Below, piece after piece: positions 1 to 12,600 of a stretch of 64,000 nucleotides of DNA; position 1 is the stretch's first letter; each line of letters opens with the position of its first letter. The notes under the pieces are model-generated. The model was not told the DNA's origin. It was given only the letters and a program-made list of their open reading frames with translations, and made no database searches. The stretch is from Bolinopsis microptera (taxonomy: Eukaryota; Ctenophora; Tentaculata; Lobata; Bolinopsidae): positions 124,001 through 188,000 of the forward strand of contig NC_087079.1 of assembly GCF_026151205.1 (NCBI RefSeq). The letters run 5' to 3'. The position numbers and the translations under genes were made by a program.

Positions 1-52
1 AAGAATTCAAATTCCGTCATCAACAAATTTCTAACGTGTCCCCATGTTTCAG

Positions 53-117
53 TGCTAGCAGAGGACGCAATCAAAGCAGCTATCGCAGACTACAGGACTA
101 AGAATACCAAAGAATGA
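53..117 (+). CDS. Acyl-CoA-binding protein, last exon only (tandem paralogue 1)
   Basis: A terminal exon opens after a TTTCAG acceptor (AG at 51-52) and ends in TGA at 115-117. Read in phase 1 it gives LAEDAIKAAIADYRTKNTKE, which matches helix 4 of acyl-CoA-binding proteins (the family's K-E-D-A-M-K-A-Y-I region). The rest of the gene lies left of the window. The exon occupies the same place and phase as the last exon of the complete ACBP gene at 983-2408, so the two are tandem paralogues. ACBP binds long-chain acyl-CoA esters in the cytosol; that role is family knowledge, not visible here. Confidence 0.75.
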
Positions 118-982
118 GATATTGAGAGCCGACCCTCCACATTTGCACTGATCGTCAAAGAATTAATTAGACCCTCTTAAAACTTTTGACTTTATGTGAT
201 AATTTGATACCATAGCCATTGCATGTTTGTTTATCTATTGTATTTGAATTCACAAAATGTGATGCTACGGTTAATTTATTACATGGGTGACAGTGTTCCT
301 TACTAAACAAAAGATTATTGCCATAAAATTGTTCAACATTTTAACAAGTTTTAGCAAATATTACACGCATTTCATTTCTCTTTGGATTGTTTTGTGAACA
401 AGACGTTAAGACTGTGTAACAATCAAAGATTCCAACAAAATTCTTTGTTTACGAATTTGTTTAAAGGAGAAAAGTACAGACCTGCTTTCACCTTATATAA
501 TTTCTCTTCGTTAAAACTTATTTGCATCCTGTAAGTGTAAGTCCTCTTCTGTATCCAGACCTACCCTCGGGCAGTCATGAACCCTGTTATAACAGTAACT
601 GCAGCACTGTACCATAGAGAGAGAGAGAGAGAGAGGTATTATATAAGTCACACCATTACTCCACACACCGCACTGCGGTCTATACAGCACGATCAAGCCA
701 AAGTAATAACTAATACGGTTATTGTAGCGGAGGCAGTGCACGTGCTCTGATTGTGACTTTACCCCCGTGGTATCTGTACAGCATTGTGTTCGCTATTGTA
801 TCGCTCCTACACCCTGTAAATACTTGATTGGTCGAGTCTTCGTACTAGTAGAACAATAGCGGTGGCTTTTCTCCACAAGCCAAACTTTGAGTTTACTGAC
901 CGTTACAGTGTTTGTTCCGTTGCGTCTCTGATTACATTCAATTTGAAGTGGAGATACCCGCCAGTACAGTTCAGCTTTAATA
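118..982. other. Intergenic stretch with a (GA)n microsatellite
   Basis: I see no coding exon. There is a GA microsatellite at about 616-635. This stretch must hold the 3' end of the first ACBP gene and the promoter of the second. Confidence 0.5.
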
Positions 983-2408
983 ATGACAGACACCGCAGCT
1001 CTAGTCAAGGTCAGGCCCCCAGATTAAAGATTATACTCATATCCTACAAGACTTCTTGTATTGTTTCTTAAAACAGATAGCGATTCTCCTATCAGATTGC
1101 TGTCATCTGACACCGACTCTTCATCACTGCTGTTTTAATGTGTCCTTCGAACAATAACACCGAGCTACATCACGTTACCAGGAGTTTGAAGCAGCTTGTA
1201 AGAGTATAGAGAACGCGGGGGAACCCGTGCGAACCAAGATCAGCATGAGGGACCTGCTGGAACTGTACGCTCTCTTCAAGCAGTCCAAAGTAGGCGACTG
1301 CAATACAGGTTTATATAAATACAGGTTTATATAAATACAGGTTTATATAAATACAGGTTTATATAAATACAGGTTTATATAAATACAGGTTTATATAAAT
1401 ACAGGTTTATATAAATACAGGTTTATATAAATACAGGTTTATATAAATACAGGTTTATATAAATACAGGTTTATATAAATACAGGTTTATATAAATACAG
1501 GTTTATATAAATACAGGTTTATATAAATACAGGTTTATATAAATACAGGTTTATATAAATACAGGTTTATATAAATACAGGTTTATATAAATACAGGTTT
1601 ATATAAATACAGGTTTATATAAATACAGGTTTATATAAATACAGGTTTATATAGATACAGGTTTATATAAATACAGGTTTATATAAATACAGGTTTATAT
1701 AAATACAGGTTTATATAAATACAGGTTTATATAAATACAGGTTTATATAAATACAGGTTTATATAAATACAGGTTTATATAAATACAGGTTTATATAAAT
1801 ACAGGTTTATATAAATACAGGTTTATATAAATACAGGTTTATATAGATACAGGTTTATATAAATACAGGTTTATATAAATACAGGTTTATATAAATACAG
1901 GTTTAACTACGAGTACGATCTGTTAGGTTCATGTCAGGATATTTTTTAGGGAGCGTGATTATTCTTTCACTGATTCAAGATGAAAGGGTCCCCACTCCCC
2001 TTAGTTCAGGCAAAATTGATATATCGTATAATTATTTGAACGTATTTATATATGAATTACCTTTCAGCTCGGCCGAGATACCCAAACTTTAAAGGAATGT
2101 CGCAGTGGGACGCCTGGAAGAGTAAAACAGGTTCCAGCGACCAGCACATTATTATCATCACGATTTCTATTTAGAATATTATAATAATTTCATAATATTA
2201 AAAACATAACGGTAAGTTTCATAAGAGCTAATCACGCTTTTATAAAAGAAAAGCCAACTTTGAAATGTGAATTAACGCGCCCATAATAAGAACGATTTTA
2301 TACTTATGATTTTGATTGCCTAAAATTTCAGGGATGACAAAAGAGGAAACGATGACAGGTTACTGTGATCTTGTGAAGAATATATTCATAACAATAGAGT
2401 CCGAGTAG
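983..2408 (+). CDS. Acyl-CoA-binding protein (ACBP), 4 exons, complete
   Basis: Exons 983-1009, 1182-1308, 2068-2130 and 2332-2408 all have GT-AG borders and compatible phases (27+127+63+77 = 294 nt, 97 aa plus stop; typical ACBPs are about 86-90 aa). Exon 2 carries the family hallmark LLELYALFKQSKVGDCNT, with Tyr38 and Lys42 matching acyl-CoA-binding positions. Exon 3 gives the FKG and WDAW signature, and exon 4 the last helix. The residue just before WDAW, usually Lys, is Gln64, which may alter contact with the CoA phosphate. The product should be a small cytosolic carrier of acyl-CoA. The 9-residue first exon (MTDTAALVK) is the least certain part; it was chosen for a good donor (AAG/GTCAGG) and the right phase. 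Intron 2 is largely a tandem repeat (1309-1900). Confidence 0.85.
1309..1900 (+). repeat. 37 x 16-bp minisatellite derived from a splice donor
   Basis: Unit GTTTATATAAATACAG is repeated 37 times without gaps, followed by a partial unit (GTTTA). Two units carry an A-to-G change (ATAGATACAG). The array begins exactly at the first intron base of the ACBP gene, and the last exon bases (AATACAG) equal the end of the unit. Each unit therefore restates the exon-intron border CAG/GTTTAT. Confidence 0.97.
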
Positions 2409-3652
2409 TGTTTAATATTGTTCATTAATTGCACATTCATGTGCGACCAAAATAAGATAGAACTATAATGAGCTCACAAACACCAAGGTTTAAATAATGC
2501 AATGTATAAAAACTTTAAGTTTTATTTCTTTATGTGTGACCGCAGTGATGAATTTAGTCGTTTTATACGGCAGTTTGCCATTTTGAAAAATTACGTTCTA
2601 AGCTGTGATCTCAGAACGGTGCTTTTCCATTTTCGTGGGACAAACCTTGATGAAAAAGTTTTACGTTAATGCTCATGTCTATAAGTATATTTTAAATGTG
2701 ATGGGCAGTCAATGGTAACCTTAGATTTAGAATTGCGACGCTCGAAAACATTGCAGCTTATTATGATATTATGATACGATGTCTGAGCGCTGTTTGACGG
2801 CATTAAGCTTTTACTTTCAATTTATTATTTGTTTATATTTAAGGGTTGTGACTAGTCCATTTTGAAACTGACATTTAAGTAATTGAAAAAGAAGAAGTTT
2901 GTTTTTTAAACAATCATAGAATTCAAATCAAATGAAAACAGAGCAAACAACTCAAAATATCCGTAAATTATCAGCAACTTTTTATTCCAATTCCTCATTG
3001 GATTACTAAACTGCAGTCTCAACTCTCAGACTAGACTTAATACTACCAAGAAGAAGCAAGAGTATTTTATGATTCTCAAAACTGAAAACCTTCCACATTA
3101 GAAATAAAGTTACTAACCTCATATATAAAATAAATACTACTTTCGTATCGGCCCTAATGAGAACAGCCTTGGTGCCTATAATATATGAATAACGATTCGG
3201 ACGGCAATGGGATGGTTTCAATTATATATTATTATTACTTATCTGCAAAATTACAGATTGGAAATTCCGGTCGCATATCCAATAAAAATATTGTGCGGTA
3301 AGGCTTGTCGTTTAACAAGAGCCGTTCGAATCAGGGCCGAATAAGTTAATATAAATTATCTACTTACTTCAGCTTATCAGTATAAAATAATCAAACAGTC
3401 AACACTGCAATAGATAGCTTAAATAAGAAAGTTACTCCATTGTGAGTGTATCTGATAGAGCTACTAGAGTCAAAGTAATAGTCAAACTGAATACTAGCCA
3501 AGTATCTTGCTCTATTTCTTCCATTTTAACTCAAATACCCAGATAAAGGTATTCTGATAAGGTAATACACGTGACCGACGGTCAACAAGCTCAGTAACAA
3601 ATAAAATAAATCACCAATGTAAAGATCAAAGCTAATAACAAACTACCCCACT
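2409..3652. other. Intergenic AT-rich stretch
   Basis: This lies between the convergent 3' ends of the ACBP gene (plus) and EMC1 (minus). I see no convincing exon; the short ORF at 3006-3221 has no recognisable content. Confidence 0.5.
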
Positions 3653-6600
3653 TTATTTCCACTTTTTATTCAAAGCTTTATTTTCAGCTAGAGCTTGAGT
3701 CACTATCGTGGCGAAGCAAAGTCCCAGTAAAACTAGTCCTATAAGATAATAGTCGAAATCTTCGTTCAACATGTCGAATGTCTTGGCTGGAGTCACCTGA
3801 AAATAGAACTAGGTTAGGGATGATTGAGGTAATTTAAGGTTGATTGTCTTCATTAATTAGATAACATAAAAGAGAGATCTCCCCATCTTTTTTATATTTT
3901 TTTATATTTACTTTATTTACAATTGAAACTTCAAACTCAGCGCCATTGTATTCCAAATGAATCTTAATCAGCCGAGACTAAGGTGCTCTAGAATTAGATG
4001 CTAATGGTCTAGTTCTACTTTATTTTAATGTCACCAGGACAAACATCCGGACTTCAGTTGATTTCACTGGCCGAGAGTCTCTTAACTATTTGCAAGTGTC
4101 CACCCGCTGTCCTATATCAATCTAAAGGCAGCTGTGTTGACAGACGAGCCGGAACGAATTATGAAGTAGAAATTAATGAACTAGTACAGGTGTCTACTTG
4201 TTTTTACAACAAATAACAATTAACAAAATGAGAATGGAGATAATGACAAGGGATCTGGAGGTGCCTCGTGGGGTCGGCTTTTTAATGAAGACAAACTAAT
4301 ACCCAACTATAGAGTTTAATTAAAGGCTAGCTATTAAAGTCAAGGAGCACAGTTTATTGTATTATATATTGTTAAGTTCGCTGTTAGTACTTTGGCTTGA
4401 TCCGAGGAGATGCTGGGGAGAAGTAACTTTTGTCGAATCGCCTTAGTTGTGTTTGCAGCCTTACTGGCCATTTATACAACAAATAATGGTGAGCATATAA
4501 TTAGCAACTAATTAATTAACCTTCTAATCTTAATACCAAGCATCTAGGAGCGCAACGTAGAAAATATTGTGCACACAGTTTCCAAACCTGTATTTATTTT
4601 CCGTATTTGATTGCCTGGATTATCATAAAGGAATAAAACATAGCAATGTGCTGAGCAGCTATATTTTTGACAGGTCCATCACGAAAATCAATATTTCAGA
4701 GTGGAGAGATGTTTCCTTCGGGGAATATCTAGATGTGGAAATAGACCAAGGGTTAGAAATAAAGATACTGTACAATCCAGAGGATCCTAACAAGGTCGTC
4801 AGAGTTTACTTCTGTAACTCAGAAATAAACTGTTACTTTTTCGAGCTTCAGCTCGGTAGCGGTTTATACTTGTATCACGGATGTACTGAAGGCTACCTTG
4901 ATCTGCCAAAAGATGAAGAAAACAAACCTTGGATTCTCAAGATCTACAGAAGAAAAGCTCGGTTGATGATAGACTTGAATGGAGTAAACAGACTAGAGCA
5001 CGACACAACATTAGGAAGCTGTTCCGAATTCTGGAAAGCAAGTCAGATTTCCAATGTGAAGTTCGATGCAATCTCTCAAAACGTGATGACACAGTACAGG
5101 ATAGCAGTGCCACAGCAGAACGAGGATTTTACAGGTAAAATATACATTTTAAAATACTGAAAGTTAAGGAGGTAACGAAGGAGGGACGGATTTAGCAGGT
5201 CAACACTATACAAAATTATTAACATGGGCGGCATAGTATTAAAAGTGTCGATTCCTTCAGCAGGGAATAAAAAACAACCTTAACACAGATACTTTTAACA
5301 TAACCCCTTATATAATAGAGCAGCAGTAATTTAACACGTTTTACATCCTTCTCGTGAACCAAGCAGAGACACAAGTTCTTAATACACAAGCACGTATCTG
5401 GACGGAGGTGGCTTTAAGAGGGGCCGGGAGTGACACTTCGAGGAGGGAGCAGAACCTGTCTCCAAAGAGACTGAAGGAAGAGTGCACTGTAAGATGATGC
5501 AGCACAGAAATAGATCAGGTTAGCAGATATTCTAATTACTTTTTTGAGTTTACTCAGTGAACATCACACAAGGCTGATCTTTACTATTGCTACAAGGCCG
5601 GTCAGGGTCCCAATCTACAAAACTTTAAATACTATTTATTGGGGACACAGCACCTGAAACTAACTCTTATTTCAGGGGTTAAGACTGTTTGGAGAGAAGA
5701 AAGTATATGTTTAGAGAGAAGATAGGAACTCTTTGGAGTGAAGATGGGAACAACTGTAGGGTACAGACAGTGGTAACACTACAAAATACAGCACTGTTCA
5801 ACTAACTGATATTATCAGACTGTTTATATGAACATAAATCTGAGGTTGCAAATGATTTAATGACGAGTGCTTAAAGGACCATTGAATACGGGTTTTATTG
5901 TGGTTATATGACAGTATAAGTGTTTGTTATAGATTGTTCTAGTACATTTGCAGTTCTGTTTTGCGACATTTGTTGTTGCTTTTCCGTTCATTCAGAGGGT
6001 AAAACTTATTTTGAGTGCACTAAAGGATTTATAAACTTTGCTCTTAATTATTTGCTTGCGTAACATCTTAATACGATATAGTTAAGTTACTATTGGGGTT
6101 ACTATTATATACTCATACTGAAAATCCCCCGAGTTTCAATTAGACATATTATATCAATTAAAGTATCATACTTATGATTCCTTTTTGAATCATATGTATA
6201 TCAACTGTGGACACGTACCCTTGCAAAATAGAGGTCAGTTCCGTAAGCGAAGAGGAGAGATGTGGACTCAAGACCGGTAACACCCGTAACCATGCCAGTG
6301 ATATCTTGTAGCTGAAATCAGTACATATCATATCAGTCAACTACAGCAAACAGATAGATTTCAAATTTATCTAAAACATTATCTGATCTGTCAGTGAATA
6401 TCATGTGACATAATTGATTCCATTATTTATTGTGATCGAAGTAAATAACACAATTCAGAGTACCGTACCGTTTTGTTGTAGGTAACGTAAGACATGGGAG
6501 CTAGAGCGAGTTGCGGGGTGTAGGGTACCAGCTGTTCTTGTCTGTCCTCAGCTGTGGGGATGGTGGGTCTGCGGGGGTCCAGTAGGGCCTTGGGTACCAG

Positions 6601-9600
6601 AGCTATCCTGCCTCCTGATTCAGCAACTGAGCAGAGTTAGTAGTGTTAGTAGTGTTAGTAGTGTAGTTACCATGATTACGTGGTAGTTACCATGGTTACG
6701 TGGTGTGTAGAATGTGAAACTGGCTTACACAAGGTGTGTTTGACTTAAGTTGCTGGAAGTTCAGGGAGCATTTATTAACCCAGCTGTACTTATTGAGGGC
6801 TTGGAGTAATCCTTCAGTATAGTTTATTGACTACTACATGACATGACTTACAAAGTACAGCCCGGTTAGTGATGGACTTGAGAGTAGTTGTAACAGCGAC
6901 AGCAGAGAGAGGGGAGGTTGCGATGTAAGCTTGTTGGATTGAGAAGGAGGGGGTCCGGGGGAACAGGGACGAAAACTCAGTCCTGAGGGAAGGAGTAGTA
7001 TTAGTGAGGTACTGTTAGGTACAATAGTTACAAACTGTGGTTTATAGTTTCATTACACGGAGAAGTGAAATAATCTATTATTAAGTAATCAGATTTTTTC
7101 CGTTCACCCTTCTGTAAAAAGGCAATAGTGAAAGGTTACGAATGGACGTTTTTGCAGAAAAACGTGGATTTTGGAGATAGCGATAGGCGGGTCTGAATAT
7201 GTTGTCATCTGTCCTTACTTCCGTCCGTTACCATGACAACCAGCGCGCAGTGCAGCGCGCGAGGATTGCTTGCGGAGATGTGATATATAGATAGCCTGTG
7301 GTCAATGAATGCGCGGCGCGACTGTATTTCAATGTATATAACGGTGTAATGTATTGTATTAGGTTATAAGCCCAATTTGTACGTGGCATGCGTAGTATAA
7401 TGTACTAATGTGTATCAATATTATTATTATGAAGTGAGCTGATTGGAGCTTATATTTATAGTTAATGTTATAGTGAACGGAAATCTAGCGTCCGCCAAAA
7501 CGAAACATCGGGCGCAATTCTTGTTAAATTTTGAGAACTTAAGAAATACATAGCACAAACTTGTTATATAATATAAATAGCACTTAATAATAATGTGCTA
7601 GTATAAAAGCTAATTTAACTGCTACATACGTGTTAGGAGCGCTGGGTAGGAAGAACTCCACGACCACCACCTCGTATCTCCTCAGCTTGCTGCACCAGAT
7701 GTGGTAAAGTAACCAGTTCTCCACCACCAGGAGGTGCACTGGACCAGAGTACTGTTTGTGTCGGGCGTGGTACAGCTGGGTGCCGGATATCATGTCGTAC
7801 AGCTGCACGTCCACCAGAACTGAGAGGTGGAGTTAGTTTACTGGGGGGCCGGGGGGGGGGGGGGGGTTAGTTTAGCGGGGGGGCTGGTATTTAGCGGGGG
7901 ATTCTAGCCTACTTTAACAGACATAAAGGTGAGATTCAACATTTAGACCAATGTTGTGTTTCAGATATTCAAGCAAATCTACAGGTCAAATATAAGAACT
8001 TGTTATGCTTAAAAGGAAATTAAAAAAAAGTAAAAACCCTTATCTCCAGCTCCTGACTCTACTGCAACAGCCATCACATTGGGGTTGATGTACTTGTGAA
8101 GAACGGACCTGTCCCCTAGTACTCTACCTTGAGAGTAAACTGCGTCTGTGGTACAATGGGAATGTTAGATTAATACAGGCAAGAGCTGCAGTTATAATTT
8201 GTTGAGTGTTAAATGGGCAACTAGATACTAAGATACCTTGTACCGGAGCGCTGATGGGATTTAATTGTAATTATCATCTGTGTTTAAAACTAACCATTAG
8301 TAGCTTTACTTTTCACATCTAATATCTTGTCTCCTCTCAGATGAGCTGACCAAGTTTCTTCAACTCTTGTTCCTGCGATTAGAACGTTACTTACTATTTA
8401 CAGTGGCTATGATAGGCAAATTAGAACTATCAAAAGAAACCTCCAACAGTTTGTGCTATCTTATCAATAATCCATACATTACAAATTCAAACTCATCCAC
8501 AATCGACCAACCAAAAGCTGGCCCTGTTTTTTGCAACTTAAAACTTATATGATCAGCTTTTTCAGTCCTCTTCATTCTTTTCCTTAAATGTTGTTCCTAC
8601 CTTTGAGGAAAAATCCCTTGAGTTCCATCTGGTCAGGGTATACGAGAGTGAAATAGAGTGGGAGATGTTCCACTAGCTTGTGAAGTCGGGGAGGGTAGGT
8701 GTGTACCTGGAGTAATTAGTTAATTAGTTAATTAGTCTAGTTAATGAGTTAATTGTACGATATGCTAATTAGTTAATTAGTTAATTGGATGATAAGTCGA
8801 TTATATAATGAATGTGTAGATCATGGCCATATCTACTTTAATCAATTAGAAAATATCATCGCAATTTTAGGTTCTAACTATGTCTCATTATGCAAGACAT
8901 TTATGACATATTCTTTAATAGAAAGTTCTATTCAAAATGTAAAAAACCAGTACCTCGTTGTCATCCGTAAGAATCAGCATGACCTTGGCGAACTCATTAT
9001 CTTCTACAGCAGTCAGCTGAATCTGAAACCATATAAAATTAGAAAATTATGTAGATCAGTAGTTTAATTTCTAAACGACAAAATAGGAATAGCTTAATTC
9101 GACAACGAATTGAACACCGTTAAATCGTTAATAGTATTAACAACAATATTGTGTTGAATAAATAATATTGTGTTGTATAAAAAGACAGTTTCTATGTCTA
9201 AACCTGAGCTAGTTTAGACTCGAACTCTTGTCTGTACTGCAGTGATCCATCAAGGGGGTTCAGAACCGTCAGAACTGCTTTCTTACTGTCCTGTGGTAAC
9301 AGTGTTACGATGTAGAACACAGATAATTTAAGATTGAATGATTATGAAAATGTGTAACTAGCATCATCAAGGAGGGAATAACAACAACATTTAAAAAGGT
9401 TCCAACTAGAAGTAACTCACTAAAGAAGTGCCCAACACAGCAACCAGGGCTGGGAGAGGATAGTGAGAAGCTGATCTGATCATGTGCACTTGGTACTGTC
9501 CGTTGGAGAGCGGGGCGATGTTATCTAGATACCTGACAGGGGTTTGGTTGGTATTTTGGGGGTATTTAGCAGAGATTTTAGAGAGGTGGGAATTTATTTT

Positions 9601-12600
9601 GAAGTGAAAAGAAGTTGCAGAAGATTAGCTAAGGAGGTCATCTTATTGTGCCTATTCTACAACACAATGATAATCTTATCCCTGTACAACCAACAGCTTG
9701 ATCCAGAACACACGCTTTAAAAAACAAACCTGCTCCAAATAATACGAGCAGTGCCGGAATGCAGCACGTGCACTTTTCCACAGGTGGAGATTGCAAAGAT
9801 CAACTTGTTGAGGTTGAAAGAGTCCCGCTCCATCTCCGGAGACACATCAATAAGTGCCGTTCCAAAGTACAGGTTTATGAACTTCTGTTAGGGGAAAAGA
9901 GTTAAATTAATACTACTGTTAAAGGAAATACTACTCATTGGTTGAACATTCATATTTAGCAAACTTTTATTTGGATTAGCATTTTTATTTACTCTGGGTT
10001 ATCAGCAAACTCGCAGGTACCAAAGAAGACGACGATACCTAAATGAAATTAACAGAGAAACATGGAAACCTGGAGATCTTGCAGCTGCATGGTGATTCGT
10101 TCAGTCCACAGCTTGATAGGGTTAGTGTGGCGGTGAAGACTGACAGGGATAAAGGAGCTGGCAGGAAGGTCCAGTAAAGTAGCCGATACAACTGGGATAG
10201 TTTATACATTATACATTATTCACTTACACGAAACACAGTAAAGTAGCCGATACAACTGGGATAGTTTATACATTTACACAAAACACAAATGTTATGAATT
10301 ATAATCCTTCAATCTGGGACACTACACTTAAATGTCATGAATTTGAGAGAAGACAGCTACAAAAGGATGAAAATTGAGAAAAGACAGCTAAAAAAGACTG
10401 ACCAGAAGAGAGACTCTCCTCCCTGATCCAGCCACAAGTTTTGTTACTTCCAACAACTGTCACAGACTGATCCTTCCAAGTGAGGAACAAACCTGGCACC
10501 CTCACTGTTGTCACTGAGGGTACAGGTAAGTGAGGGGGGATTGATAGTCTAATTTGGTTAATCTATAGCTGCTACTCAATGATAATTTTAACTAGATCGT
10601 CGTAGCACATTTTTGGTTAAATAAGGCTGGATATGACGTACTCAGACTACAAGGATGAGAGGCAGTAAGAGTAGTCATGCTGAGAACACCTCCTCTTCCC
10701 TCTGCTAACTCTCCTAGAGAGTAGGAGTGAGCTTCGAACCCGTTAGAGAGCTGAACTAGAGACACAGTGTGATCTGCACGGGACACGAGGGCGATGTGAT
10801 CTGATCCTACCACTTGTCCTATAACGTCCTGAGGAATTTGTAGAAATTAGGAAATATTTCTCTTTAATTTCTGTGGAGAATTACCTTATTATGGATTAGT
10901 CTTTACAAGACCGTTAATTCGGAGGGAAATACTTTTTCCTATTTGCGAAAAAATGAATTTTGAAGGTAACAAAAAGTAAGGATATAGGGATAAGTTGACT
11001 GGAACACATGTGATCGTGAGGAGTAGATTAGTAGATAATATTCTTCTATTAGTAGATAATATTCTTCTATAAAATCTCCATTTTATTAACAGCTTTTCTG
11101 CGCAGGAAACTGTTGAAATATCTTAAACCCGGCATAAAGGAATATTCCATGTATAAAGCTGAATTTAACTCCTAAAACCAATTTCTATGATTTCAGTATA
11201 TATTTCAAAACCAACTTATCAACACGCTGCTATCAATTATTGGTTATCTCAATAACAATTAAGGTTTCCTGGCACGAGCTGACATAACCTGATAACCCCA
11301 CCTAAACTCAATCCTTTGAACTCCAACCTGACCAACAATCTTACCTCAATCTAACATTGGCCCCTTCTGAGTCGGGATGTTTCCATTTTATTTCATAGAA
11401 TATAATCTGGTAGGACAGACAAAGTTTATCAATTAATTTTCCTCGTTCAGTTTGTAATGCACAGTGATCTGGTGAGGAGATGTGTTTATCTTAAAACTGT
11501 GAGGTATAAAAACCTTGCAATTTCTTATCCGACTTTTTAAACTCCTTATCTCACGCCGCCGACCATTACAAATTGTTCTAAATCTGTCTCAGTCTACGTC
11601 ACTTGCATGACTTCAACAACTAATGAAATTCCACTCAATAAAACTATTGGCAAAGGTAACCTGACCTGTACTATACGGCTGTGTGCTTCAAAGATCATAT
11701 TGCAGTCTGGTAACCACGTTTTTCGTTTCAATGTAAGCCTCTGACACTAGAATCACATACATGTACATGTATTAAGACGCAATGAAACTACCGGACTACG
11801 ATATATGGGGACTTGCCACCCCATGGCAACATTAAAATATATCGACTCTGTTACATCGTTTCCTCAAATTATTTGTTATATAGTAGTGTTGAAAGTATTG
11901 ACTAGAATCACATACATTGTACATGCACCTTGTCCATGTCAACATCCACTTTAAACACACACACGCAGCTTGTCAAGGTGTCTTTATTCCTATTTAACAT
12001 TCCTTGACAGAGTTGTAACAGGTTGTACAGTAGTAAGAGTGTTAAGTTGTAGGTATCTAGAACTAGTGGGCATTGTGCGTATCAAGTAGGGTTTCTGTGC
12101 AGCTAGTACACATTGCACATCTTCTACTGTTCATTGTGCTGTATAGATCATTTTATTTTGAGGGACCATGTTTGTTCACTGGTTGCGGTATTTCTTGCTC
12201 TTCGTTTGACAATATTAAAATTCCTCTTTAAATTAGTCCGCCTTGGATTTTTTACAAGTCGTTGTACATAGTACATACATAAGAAAGTCTTATTATGTTA
12301 ATTTTTACAGTAACTGTATCGTTATTTCTAACATTTAAATTCGTCCCACAATGTTCATTATTTCTCGTTCAACACACATGTTAAGAGAATGCAAGGAAGC
12401 ATGCTAAGAATGTAACTTTATTTAATACACCCCTTGCAAACTGACCCCTCTACTCTTTATATTATGTGTAAAATGAGATGACGCTAAACACTTGAGTTAT
12501 CTTATTTCCCGTGAGTAATTCATTTAGATTTGTGTGTGTGTCGGCGTGTAGGAGTGTTTGCTGTTCCTATTAGTACTCTATTTGTTGTGTTGGCAACCCT

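Noticed and set aside
1309..1900. CRISPR-like array
   Set aside because: The units are contiguous 16-bp copies with no variable spacers; the context is a eukaryotic intron.
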